Assembly: GCF_014280875.1 (NCBI RefSeq)
Contig: NZ_JACLAL010000005.1
Coordinates: forward strand, 1-64,000
From: Paenirhizobium daejeonense
GTDB taxonomy: Bacteria; Pseudomonadota; Alphaproteobacteria; Rhizobiales; Rhizobiaceae
DNA length: 64,000 nt
Direction: 5' to 3'
Positions 57,737 through 64,000 of this stretch are shown here, piece by piece. The translations under genes were made by a program, and so were the position numbers. Each line of letters starts with the position of its first letter. The first letter of the stretch is position 1. The notes under the pieces were generated by a model. The model had not been told where the DNA came from. It saw nothing but the letters and a program-made list of their open reading frames with translations, and ran no database searches.

Positions 57737-58543
57737 CTTCGTCCCTCGCATCTGGCGCGCCATTATAGGCGCAAAAAGCCTCGTCCGTCTGCAAGCGCTT
57801 GCCCCGCAGCCGGTTGTCATTTTTTCCGTCAGTTCATTCATCCGGAGATGAGTGGCTGTCTACATTGTGTTGATTACGGCTGCAAGCCTACTAGATATAG
57901 TGTTAACAAGTTCTTGCTGCCAGTCCCCAAACGCGTTTTGGCGGTCAAAATCGCACACGCAACGACCGGTTCGGCGCAGCTCTTCATGAACCCGCGTCCC
58001 GCACTCGATTTTCGATTTCTTTGAAACGAACCGGCCTCGTTACCGTCCGGTCCAGTCGCCGCCGCAACATAAGGAAGCATTAACTTTGAAAGAGCCGATT
58101 CCGTCAAGGGCTGGTTTGGTGTGAAATGGTTAATACCACATCTTGTGGCTCACGGCTGTGGAAAACGGGGATAGAGGCGAATCCAAGGAAATCAGTGGTT
58201 TGTGAGCGATGCTTCAAGCTGGAGGCGTTGCCTGTGGCAAAAATGCAGCTGGACACGCCACTGCGTGTGCCAATCCGGCGCATCGGTTGCATCTGCGCTA
58301 TCGAGCCTGACGGGTGATGGTTGCTGCCACGCACACTGATTCGTTGCGATGCTTGGCAGGCGCGGCGGCGCCAAGCGAAATTCGGGCGCAAAGGTGGCCG
58401 AGTTGCAAAATATAGGTGCAAGATGCAACCAATTCGAAACGGATGTCCTGCAAGGTCGGTGTCGAATTGGCCCCAAATGAATTGTGGGCTGTATGGGACG
58501 GGCTGCCGCGCGCATGAGCCGGGCCGCCCCACAGGGTATCCAC
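57737..58543. other. 807-bp divergent region between nrdJ and the chemotaxis gene
   Basis: No gene is supported. Its left third holds the nrdJ promoter region, with paired NrdR-type boxes (57855-57903) and, on the minus strand, a possible TTGCAG-17-TAGACA promoter (57885-57857). The rest contains short AT-rich patches (57895-57910 and 58078-58095) but no RNA gene or riboswitch that I can defend. Confidence 0.5.
57855..57903 (-). promoter_or_regulatory. Paired NrdR-type boxes upstream of nrdJ
   Basis: On the minus strand ACACTATATCTAGTAG (57903-57888) matches 13 of 16 positions of the NrdR consensus acaCwAtATaTwGtgt, and ACACAATGTAGACAGC (57870-57855) matches about 11. Their centres are 33 bp apart, about three helical turns; paired boxes usually lie 31-32 bp apart. 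They overlap the likely promoter. NrdR represses ribonucleotide reductase genes when dATP is plentiful. Confidence 0.6.
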
Positions 58544-60448
58544 ATGAACATCGTCAATCTATCTATCCTGAAGAAGATCAGTCTTCTGGTGGTTCTTATG
58601 GGCTGCGCTGCCGGCATTATCGCAGCAGTCGGCGCGCAGGGGCTCTTCTCTCTCGGCTCGTCTCTGAAGGATACGGGCGCTCGGGAAGAAGTGGCGCGCG
58701 AAGCCATGGATCTTCGCGTCGACATCATCGCTATCAGCCGCATGACCTACCAGCTTGCGCTAGCGCCGGAAAAGGCTGCTGATTTTGCCGCTGAGACGGA
58801 CAAGCGTTCCAAGGAGATGCTGGACCGTCTGCCCAAGATCGCTTCGACGGCCGACGCCAACGAGCACAAGCTTCTCGAGGATATCCGCGTGACGCTGAAT
58901 GCCTATTTCGGCAAGATCCGTGACATGGTTGCTGTTGCCGGAACCGAAGCCGGCAAGGATCCGGCCGCGATGGCGGCCGAGCTCGACAAGGTTCTGGACG
59001 CCCAGAAGACAGTCACCAGCACGGTCAAGCTTTATAGTACCTCATCGGCCGAATCACTTGCTGCGTCCCGCGCGGGCGCGCTTGCGGCTTCCGGCTTAAC
59101 TGTCACCCTGCTTTTCACTACGGCCATCATCTGTATCGTTGCCGGTGTTGCCGCAAGCTTTCTGCTGGCAAGCCGCGGTATCGTGAAGCCGATCCGGCAC
59201 CTCACCGACGTCATGTCCAGCCTCGCCGCCGGCAAGCTCGGCGAGACCATTCCCGGCACCGACCGCAAGGACGAGATCGGCGAGATGGCGCGGGCGCTGC
59301 AGGTCTTTCAGGCCAATGAACAGCAGATGCGTGAAATGGAAACCCAGGAAGCTGCGCTGCATGCCCAGAGCAAGGATCTGCAGAGCAGCATCAGCGGTAT
59401 CGTCGCCGCTGCCGTTGCCGGCGATTTCAGCAAGCGAATTTCGAAAAGTTATGAGGACGAGGACCTCAGGCGTTTTGCCGCAAGCGTCAACGAACTCGTG
59501 GAGAGTGTTGACCGGGGCGTCACCGAAGTCCGCCGCGTCGTGGCCGCACTGTCGGATGCCGACCTCATGCAGCAAATGCAGGGCCAGTTCCAGGGCGCAT
59601 TTGCCGAACTTCAGGCGAACGTCAACACCACCATGGATACGCTGCGCGGCACCATGCTGAACATCCGTTCGGTGGCGGGCACGATCACCTCCAACTCCGG
59701 TGAACTGAGCTCTGCCGCCAACCAGCTGGCTCGGCGCACCGAACAGCAGGCGGCGGCTCTTGAAGAGACCGCAGCCGCGCTCGAGGAGATTACGACGACC
59801 GTCCGCACCTCCAGCGAGCGCGCGAACGAAGCAAGCCGCATGGTGCACGAGACCAAGGAAAGTGCCGGCAAATCAGGGGCGATTGTCCGCAGCGCCATCG
59901 ATGCCATGGGCCGTATCGAGCAGTCGTCGCAAAAGATCAGCCAGATCATCTCGGTGATCGACGAGATCGCGTTCCAGACCAACCTGCTGGCGCTCAACGC
60001 CGGCGTGGAAGCTGCCCGTGCGGGTGAAGCCGGCCGGGGATTTGCCGTCGTCGCTCAGGAAGTACGCGAACTGGCGCAGCGCTCCGCCAATGCCGCCAAG
60101 GAAATCAAGACGCTGATAACGGCGTCGGCCGAAGAGGTGAATGGCGGGGTCTCGCTGGTGCTTTCGACCGGCAAGGCTCTGACCGAGATCGAGGAACTGG
60201 TCAATCGTGTCAACGATCACGTGGCAAGCATTGCCCGTGCCTCGCAGGAGCAATCCTCGGCGCTCGGCGAGATCAACACCTCGGTCAACCACATGGACCA
60301 GATGACGCAGCAGAATGCCGCCATGGTGGAAGAAACCACCGCTTCCAGCGAGGTGCTGGCCGGCGAAGCCCGTCAGCTTCAGGAACAGCTCGGCCGCTTC
60401 CGCCTGGAAAATGGCTCCTACGTGGGCCAGTCGCGTTACGCCGCATAG
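58544..60448 (+). CDS. Methyl-accepting chemotaxis protein
   Basis: A 634-aa transmembrane chemoreceptor; I start it at [16 protein letters not shown] (58544), since the frame upstream to 58484 is not conserved. TM1 spans about residues 10-30, a helical periplasmic sensor of about 150 residues follows, TM2 spans about residues 185-208, and a HAMP domain comes next ([16 protein letters not shown]). A second HAMP-like segment (about residues 285-375, [12 protein letters not shown]) precedes the signalling domain, whose hairpin tip reads [44 protein letters not shown]. The C-terminus lacks a WxxF-type CheR-binding pentapeptide. The ligand is unknown. Confidence 0.95.
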   Translation: MNIVNLSILKKISLLVVLMGCAAGIIAAVGAQGLFSLGSSLKDTGAREEVAREAMDLRVDIIAISRMTYQLALAPEKAADFAAETDKRSKEMLDRLPKIASTADANEHKLLEDIRVTLNAYFGKIRDMVAVAGTEAGKDPAAMAAELDKVLDAQKTVTSTVKLYSTSSAESLAASRAGALAASGLTVTLLFTTAIICIVAGVAASFLLASRGIVKPIRHLTDVMSSLAAGKLGETIPGTDRKDEIGEMARALQVFQANEQQMREMETQEAALHAQSKDLQSSISGIVAAAVAGDFSKRISKSYEDEDLRRFAASVNELVESVDRGVTEVRRVVAALSDADLMQQMQGQFQGAFAELQANVNTTMDTLRGTMLNIRSVAGTITSNSGELSSAANQLARRTEQQAAALEETAAALEEITTTVRTSSERANEASRMVHETKESAGKSGAIVRSAIDAMGRIEQSSQKISQIISVIDEIAFQTNLLALNAGVEAARAGEAGRGFAVVAQEVRELAQRSANAAKEIKTLITASAEEVNGGVSLVLSTGKALTEIEELVNRVNDHVASIARASQEQSSALGEINTSVNHMDQMTQQNAAMVEETTASSEVLAGEARQLQEQLGRFRLENGSYVGQSRYAA

Positions 60449-60458
60449 CCCCCCCCCC
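60449..60458 (+). repeat. Ten-base C homopolymer after the MCP stop codon
   Basis: Ten C residues directly follow the TAG stop. Such tracts are prone to slippage; here it lies outside the coding region, so it should not change the protein. Confidence 0.85.
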
Positions 60459-60476
60459 GAGATCGACTTTAGAGAA

Positions 60477-60510
60477 AAGGCGCCGCAGCGATGCGGCGCC
60501 TTCTTCTTTT
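60477..60510 (+). terminator. Intrinsic terminator after the MCP gene
   Basis: AAGGCGCCGCA (60477-60487) pairs perfectly with TGCGGCGCCTT (60492-60502) around a GCGA tetraloop, followed by CTTCTTTT. Confidence 0.88.
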
Positions 60511-60567
60511 GGGCAGGGTTGATCAGGAGCGGGTAGAGCTGCGTGGCACTCGAAGTGCAGTTTATTT

Positions 60568-60620
60568 AACCGATTGGTTGACTATTGAATCTTCTCCCGT
60601 ATAGTAAACCACATGGTTGA
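60568..60620 (+). promoter_or_regulatory. Promoter and paired operators of the ArsR-SRPBCC operon
   Basis: TTGACT (60578-60583), 16 bp, then TATAGT (60600-60605): a strong promoter. Two copies of AACC-N4-GGTTGA lie at 60568-60581 and 60607-60620, centres 39 bp apart. The first touches the -35; the second covers the transcript start and the ATG at 60613. They are probably the binding sites of the encoded repressor. The expected transcript start (about 60612) leaves no room for a leader. Confidence 0.65.
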
Positions 60621-60981
60621 ATATATGGAGCAAGCTCTGGACGACATCTTTCATGCGCTCGGCGATGCCACGCGCCGGCGCATGCTGCGCGAACTCGCTT
60701 TCGGAGAGCGGACGGTCAGCCAGCTTGCTGCGCCCTTCGATATGTCTCTGGCGGCGGCCTCCAAGCACATCAAGGTGCTTGAAGGAGCCGGTCTGATTCG
60801 ACGGGACGTGAAGGGCCGCACCCATTTCTGCACTCTTGAGCCGGGGCCCCTCGCCAGGGCGCATGAATGGCTTGAATTCTACGAGCGCTTCTGGACCGGT
60901 CGTCTCGATGAGCTCGAACGCTTGCTTCGTGAGGAGGACGGGCATGAGGCCCGAACCCGTGAAAGAGGAGAAGAGCAATGA
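60613..60981 (+). CDS. ArsR-family transcriptional repressor
   Basis: A 122-aa winged-helix regulator beginning MVEYMEQALDDIFHALGDATRRRMLREL. The DNA-recognition helix lies in FDMSLAAASKHIKVLEGAGLIRR. It lacks the CVC metal-binding motif of classical ArsR/SmtB proteins, so it probably does not sense arsenite or zinc; together with the downstream SRPBCC gene it belongs to the SdpR-like subgroup. The start overlaps an operator copy. No ribosome-binding site precedes this ATG; MEQAL, four codons later, is an alternative. The stop overlaps the next start by four bases. Confidence 0.93.
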   Translation: MVEYMEQALDDIFHALGDATRRRMLRELAFGERTVSQLAAPFDMSLAAASKHIKVLEGAGLIRRDVKGRTHFCTLEPGPLARAHEWLEFYERFWTGRLDELERLLREEDGHEARTRERGEEQ

Positions 60982-61511
60982 CCGAACTTGCAGGCATGCA
61001 TGCCTTTGGCGAGCTGATCGAGCCCGCTACCCTGAAGATCGAGCGGCTTCTGCCCGGACCCGTCGAACGGGTCTGGTCCTATCTCACGGAAAGTGACCTG
61101 CGCAGAAAATGGCTCGCTTCCGGAACGATGGAGATGAAGCCGGGAGCGCCATTTGAACTCGTCTGGCGCAACGACGAACTAACCGATCCGCCCGGCAAAC
61201 GCCCCGAGAATTTCCCGCAGGAACACCGGATGCAGAGCCGTGTCATCGAAGTGGATCCGCTGCGGCGTCTTGTGTTCTCCTGGGGAGAGCGAGGTCAGGT
61301 GTCCTTTACGCTGGAGCCGAGAGGCGGGGAGGTACTGATGACCGTCATTCACCGGCGGATTAGCGACCGGACCAACGAGATCATGATCGGCGCCGGCTGG
61401 CACATGCATCTCGAAGTGCTCGCCGCGGCACTCTCTGGCGGACGCACCGAACCATTCTGGGATGGTTGGGCGCGTCTGCGTAAGGAGTATGAGCGCCGAC
61501 TTCCTGCCTGA
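60978..61511 (+). CDS. SRPBCC/AHSA1-domain protein
   Basis: A 177-aa protein with an AHSA1/START-like helix-grip fold: IERLLPGPVERVWSYLTESDLRRKWLASG at the start, HRMQSRVIEVDPLRRLVFSW and GGEVLMTVIHRRI in the middle. Such domains bind hydrophobic ligands or unfolded proteins. The partner arrangement ArsR-SRPBCC, with ATGA overlap, is common in bacteria, where the ArsR protein represses both genes; the ligand is unknown here. AGAGGAGAA lies before the ATG. The C-terminal helix (FWDGWARLRKEYERRL) seals the binding pocket. Confidence 0.9.
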   Translation: MTELAGMHAFGELIEPATLKIERLLPGPVERVWSYLTESDLRRKWLASGTMEMKPGAPFELVWRNDELTDPPGKRPENFPQEHRMQSRVIEVDPLRRLVFSWGERGQVSFTLEPRGGEVLMTVIHRRISDRTNEIMIGAGWHMHLEVLAAALSGGRTEPFWDGWARLRKEYERRLPA

Positions 61512-61550
61512 GGTGGATTAGGAAGGGTGCGATCGGGTGACGGCGAACCA

Positions 61551-62294
61551 TCAGGCTGTCGGCACGGTACCGCCGTCGATGACAAACTCCGTGCCGGTGA
61601 TCGCGCCGGCACGCGGCGAAACCACGAAGGCGATGAGATCTGCCACCTCGCGCGGTTTTGCCGGGCGACCGAGCGGGATGCCGCCAAGCGCGTTCATGAT
61701 AATCTTCTTGCCACCTTCATAGTCCGTACCCGCCTGATTGGCGAGGCGTTCTGCCAAGGCGACGGCCGCTTCCGTCTCGATCCAGCCCGGCGAAATGCGA
61801 ACCACCCGTATGCCTTTCGGCGCTACTTCCTTCGAGAGGCTCTTGCTGTAGGTGGAAAGCGCGGCCTTCGCCGCCGCATAGGCCGTCGTAGACTCCGGCA
61901 GGGGCAGTTGGTGCTGGATCGACGTGACATGCACGATAACACCTGCTCCGCGCTCGATCATACCCGGCAGCAATGCGCGGTCGAGGCGAACGGAGGGCAG
62001 AAGATTGTGGCTCAATTCCCTGAGCCATTCGTCGTCATCCAGAGCGGCGAAGCCGCCGGGAGGGGCAGAGGAGCCGCCCACCACGTTGACAAGGATATCC
62101 ACGCCACCGAGATGTCTCAAGGCCGCGGCCGCGACCTTCGCGCAGCCTTTACTCGTGGTGATGTCCGCTGCGACATAGTGGGCCTTTTCCGAAGCGACCT
62201 CCGGCGGGTTACGCGCCGTCGCCACCACTCTTGCACCTGCCTGATGCAAAGCATCCACCACGGCGGCGCCGACGCCTTTCGTGCCGCCCGTCAC
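61551..62294 (-). CDS. SDR-family oxidoreductase with uncertain start
   Basis: A short-chain dehydrogenase of about 247 aa: TGGTKGVG (cofactor-binding glycine motif), NVVGGSS, and the catalytic pattern S...Y-x3-K, in VTSIQHQ and [10 protein letters not shown]. The C-terminal [14 protein letters not shown] is typical. The only start in frame is the GTG at 62294, which leaves only one residue before TGG and would cut off the first beta-strand. Sequence upstream still reads [12 protein letters not shown], as a normal SDR would, but lacks an ATG. The GTG forms a GTGA overlap with the NTF2-like stop. The annotated N-terminus is therefore doubtful. Confidence 0.82.
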   Translation of the reverse strand: MTGGTKGVGAAVVDALHQAGARVVATARNPPEVASEKAHYVAADITTSKGCAKVAAAALRHLGGVDILVNVVGGSSAPPGGFAALDDDEWLRELSHNLLPSVRLDRALLPGMIERGAGVIVHVTSIQHQLPLPESTTAYAAAKAALSTYSKSLSKEVAPKGIRVVRISPGWIETEAAVALAERLANQAGTDYEGGKKIIMNALGGIPLGRPAKPREVADLIAFVVSPRAGAITGTEFVIDGGTVPTA

Positions 62295-62656
62295 CAGCGC
62301 GCGGGCATCTCTGAGGCCGAGGTCGAAACTGATAGGGTGATCTCCAGTCTTGCGATCGCATCGCCTTCCAGCACGAAGGTGTATCTCAGATCGACGGGGC
62401 TTCCGGGGAAATTGCCTGTGACGCGGCCGGTGACGACAATGCCGCCGTTTTCCTCGGCGACCGCGATGGGCTCGCTGACATAGTCGAATTTCGCGGAAGC
62501 GTTGGATTTCCAGCGTTGTATCGCGGCCCGGCCGGTATGCATCTTTCCTTCATCGAGAACGACAGCGTTCTCGGTAAAGCATTGCGCCATGTTTGCGCTG
62601 TTGATCCGGTCGACGGCGAAATAGGCTTTGATCGGTTTCGGCAAGGTTATCGGCAT
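62291..62656 (-). CDS. SnoaL/NTF2-like protein
   Basis: A 121-aa protein with a cone-shaped NTF2-type fold: [37 protein letters not shown], then [19 protein letters not shown] and [32 protein letters not shown]. Members are polyketide cyclases, isomerases or ligand-binding proteins; SnoaL-like proteins commonly accompany SDR enzymes. It is divergent from the HxlR gene and overlaps the SDR coding sequence by four bases, so the pair is one HxlR-controlled operon by context. Confidence 0.87.
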   Translation of the reverse strand: MPITLPKPIKAYFAVDRINSANMAQCFTENAVVLDEGKMHTGRAAIQRWKSNASAKFDYVSEPIAVAEENGGIVVTGRVTGNFPGSPVDLRYTFVLEGDAIARLEITLSVSTSASEMPARW

Positions 62657-62675
62657 TGCGGTTCTCCCGGTTCGT

Positions 62676-62704
62676 TTGCTTTACCGAAGAGATCGCTCTA
62701 TCCT
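62676..62704 (+). promoter_or_regulatory. Candidate promoter of the HxlR gene
   Basis: TTGCTT (62676-62681), 17 bp, then TATCCT (62699-62704). The ATG at 62711 is only six bases after the -10, so the mRNA would be leaderless. The -10 and -35 lie in the 54-bp gap with the divergent NTF2-like gene. Confidence 0.4.
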
Positions 62705-62710
62705 GAAAAA

Positions 62711-63121
62711 ATGACAAGAACGCACGAAAAAGTAAGGTACTCACCTAAAGGTAAGGAACATGGATACACGAGGGATACCGCGGCGGAAGGTGTCGAAAAA
62801 GCTTTGAAATTCCTCGAGGGCCGATGGAAACTTGTGATCCTGTTCCATCTTTTCGGAGGCCGGGTTCTTCGCTTCTCCGATCTGGAGCGGGCAATTCCTG
62901 GTGTCTCTCAGAAAATGCTCATTCAGCAGCTCCGGCAGCTGGAAAATGACGGCATCGTACAGCGCATCGTTCACCATCAGGTACCGCCGAAGGTGGAATA
63001 TTGCCTGACGGAATGGGGGCAGGCGCTGTGCCCCGCGCTCGACTCATTGCTGACCTGGGCCGCACTCCGCGAGGACATGTCCGTGGCAGCGGCCGGATCC
63101 GACGGAGAAGGGGCAGGCTAA
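62711..63121 (+). CDS. HxlR-family transcriptional regulator
   Basis: A 136-aa winged-helix regulator, MTRTHEKVRYSPKGKEHG. The HxlR signature runs EKALKFLEGRWKLVILFHLFGGRVLRFSDLERAIPGVSQKMLIQQLRQLENDGIVQR. Two Cys lie in YCLTEWGQALCPAL; some HxlR proteins sense electrophiles or redox change through cysteines, though at other positions. It is divergent from the NTF2-like/SDR pair, which it probably controls. The open frame extends back to 62516, but the start at 62711 suits the family. No Shine-Dalgarno sequence precedes it. Confidence 0.9.
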   Translation: MTRTHEKVRYSPKGKEHGYTRDTAAEGVEKALKFLEGRWKLVILFHLFGGRVLRFSDLERAIPGVSQKMLIQQLRQLENDGIVQRIVHHQVPPKVEYCLTEWGQALCPALDSLLTWAALREDMSVAAAGSDGEGAG

Positions 63122-63154
63122 TGCGGGTGAAGGGACACATTGGGTCGAAACGCG

Positions 63155-63178
63155 AAAAAGCCCGCCATCCGGCGGGCT
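63155..63178 (-). terminator. Intrinsic terminator on the minus strand
   Basis: AGCCCGCC (63159-63166) pairs with GGCGGGCT (63171-63178). On the minus strand the stem is followed by TTTTTCGCG. It would end the gpt transcript after it passes the RIME-like repeat. Confidence 0.7.
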
Positions 63179-63223
63179 CAGATTGCTGACAAAGTCCGTA
63201 TTGAGCGCAGTTGTCCCCTTGTC

Positions 63224-63337
63224 CGCCATGCCGGACTTGTTCCGGCATCCAGCTGCGCGATGTCCATCGCGCATAAGACTCCCTTGCGATCAAGGACTTG
63301 ATCGCGCTGGATTCCGGCTCAAGGCCTGAATGACGAC
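63224..63337 (+). repeat. RIME-like palindromic repeat, copy C
   Basis: Contains ATGCCGGACTTGTTCCGGCAT and GCGCGATGTCCATCGCGC-type palindromes and ends CTGAATGACG. The left block matches copies A and B near 53 kb, but the middle and right blocks differ (GCGATCAAGGACTTGATCGC palindrome). Confidence 0.65.
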
Positions 63338-63441
63338 AGTGGGTGTGGCACCGCCATCACAAAAGACAATCGGAAAGGCTTTGTCAGTAATCTTAGCCCG
63401 CTATCCGGCCGGCTTCCAGCATCCGTGTGGGACCGGAAGAA

Positions 63442-63939
63442 TCAGCCCTTGCTGCCCTTGGCGATCGGCTCCTGATAGGTGAAGCCCATATCCCAGGGGA
63501 AGTAGATCCAGGTGTCCTGCGAGACCTCCGTGATGAAGGTATCGACGGTCGGAACGCCCTTCGGCTTGGCATAGACGCAGGCGAAATGAGCGTTCGGGAG
63601 CATTTCACGTACTTCCAGCGCCGTCTTGCCGGTGTCGGTAAGGTCGTCAACCACGAGCACGCCTGCGCCACCGTCCGTGGCAAGCTCGGCCGTGATGCCC
63701 TTCAGGAGCTGCGTTTCGCCCTGATTGACGTAATCGTGGCGGGTGGCGATGCAGACCGTGTCGATCAGGCGGATGTTGAGTTCGCGCGAAATGATTGCTG
63801 CCGGTACGAGACCGCCGCGGGTGATACAGACGATACCACGGAATTCCTGATTGAGGCTTGCCAGCCGCCAGGCAAGAGCGCGCGCATCGCGGTGGAACTG
63901 ATCCCAGGAAACGGGAAAGGCTTTATCGGGCAGGGACAT
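63442..63939 (-). CDS. gpt: Xanthine-guanine phosphoribosyltransferase
   Basis: The enzyme salvages guanine, xanthine and, less well, hypoxanthine by transferring them to PRPP. I start it at [15 protein letters not shown] (63939); the frame extends 11 codons upstream without conserved sequence. The 165-aa protein has the PRPP-binding motif [13 protein letters not shown] (about residues 93-105), [20 protein letters not shown] near the N-terminus, and the purine-binding [10 protein letters not shown] near the C-terminus. Length is normal. The gene is on the minus strand, next to the window end. Confidence 0.95.
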   Translation of the reverse strand: MSLPDKAFPVSWDQFHRDARALAWRLASLNQEFRGIVCITRGGLVPAAIISRELNIRLIDTVCIATRHDYVNQGETQLLKGITAELATDGGAGVLVVDDLTDTGKTALEVREMLPNAHFACVYAKPKGVPTVDTFITEVSQDTWIYFPWDMGFTYQEPIAKGSKG

Positions 63940-64000
63940 CAGACTAAAAGCTCCGCAAGGGCGAGGGTTCATATTCGCCGGCCGGCCGGCATCCTTTTTT

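Larger units (their letters stand above)
63122..63441. other. 320-bp intergenic stretch with terminator and RIME-like repeat
   Basis: No gene is supported. It holds a minus-strand terminator (63155-63178) and RIME-like copy C (63224-63337). Confidence 0.6.

Noticed and set aside
54479..58024. An 1181-codon plus-strand frame opposite nrdJ
   Set aside because: Antisense shadow of nrdJ; composition is rich in Arg, Glu and Leu without any domain.
58250..58330. GCCACTG sequence that resembles part of a cobalamin riboswitch near nrdJ
   Set aside because: It is on the opposite strand to nrdJ, and the other conserved parts of the B12 box are missing.

Overview
This 64 kb window comes from the chromosome of an alphaproteobacterium of the order Rhizobiales, most likely family Rhizobiaceae (Agrobacterium/Rhizobium relatives). 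The reasons are the gene order tuf - tRNA-Trp - secE - nusG - rplKAJL - rpoBC - rpsLG - fusA - tuf - S10/spc/alpha ribosomal clusters, RpoB and RpoC lengths (1378 and 1404 aa), a class II B12-dependent ribonucleotide reductase, an Irr-type iron control element, a CtrA-type site and RIME-like palindromic repeats. The placement is by protein character only; no database search was possible.

Positions 1-36,100 (+ strand) hold the translation and transcription core: a 5'-truncated tuf gene, a small predicted exported protein with its own promoter and operator-like palindrome, tRNA-Trp, secE-nusG, rplK-rplA, rplJ-rplL, rpoB-rpoC, then a short break (cytochrome c peroxidase ccpA behind an Irr-type box and a small conserved protein on the minus strand), rpsL-rpsG-fusA-tuf, and an almost unbroken run from rpsJ to rplQ including secY, adk and rpoA. 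The spacers carry many hairpins that look like leaders, attenuators or processing sites. The two tuf copies are identical over the 970 bp visible here and lie in direct orientation about 20 kb apart.

Positions 36,100-47,950 are accessory: a DUF817 membrane protein, an ECF42-type sigma factor with its DGPF/YCII and VOC partner genes and a candidate autoregulated promoter, a DoxX-family membrane protein behind an FNR/FixK-type box, the periplasmic methionine sulfoxide reductase pair msrP-msrQ, a secreted ricin-type lectin, ilvD, a large RTX protein with a perfect CtrA-type site upstream, and an LprI-like secreted protein. The theme is cell envelope, redox stress and secretion.

Positions 48,000-64,000 hold a Deg-type periplasmic protease overlapping rarA, a DUF1883 protein, an OsmC-type protein, a DUF1059 protein, a GIY-YIG endonuclease between two copies of a RIME-like repeat, nrdJ with paired NrdR-type boxes, a methyl-accepting chemotaxis protein, an ArsR-SRPBCC operon that may give a leaderless transcript, an HxlR regulator divergent from an NTF2-like/SDR pair, and a xanthine phosphoribosyltransferase. 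I found no phage, CRISPR array, transposase or defence island. The most notable unexplained features are regulatory: the CtrA-controlled RTX candidate, the ECF42 module, the tandem tetraloop hairpins before rplJ, the paired NrdR boxes, and the repeat-flanked endonuclease.
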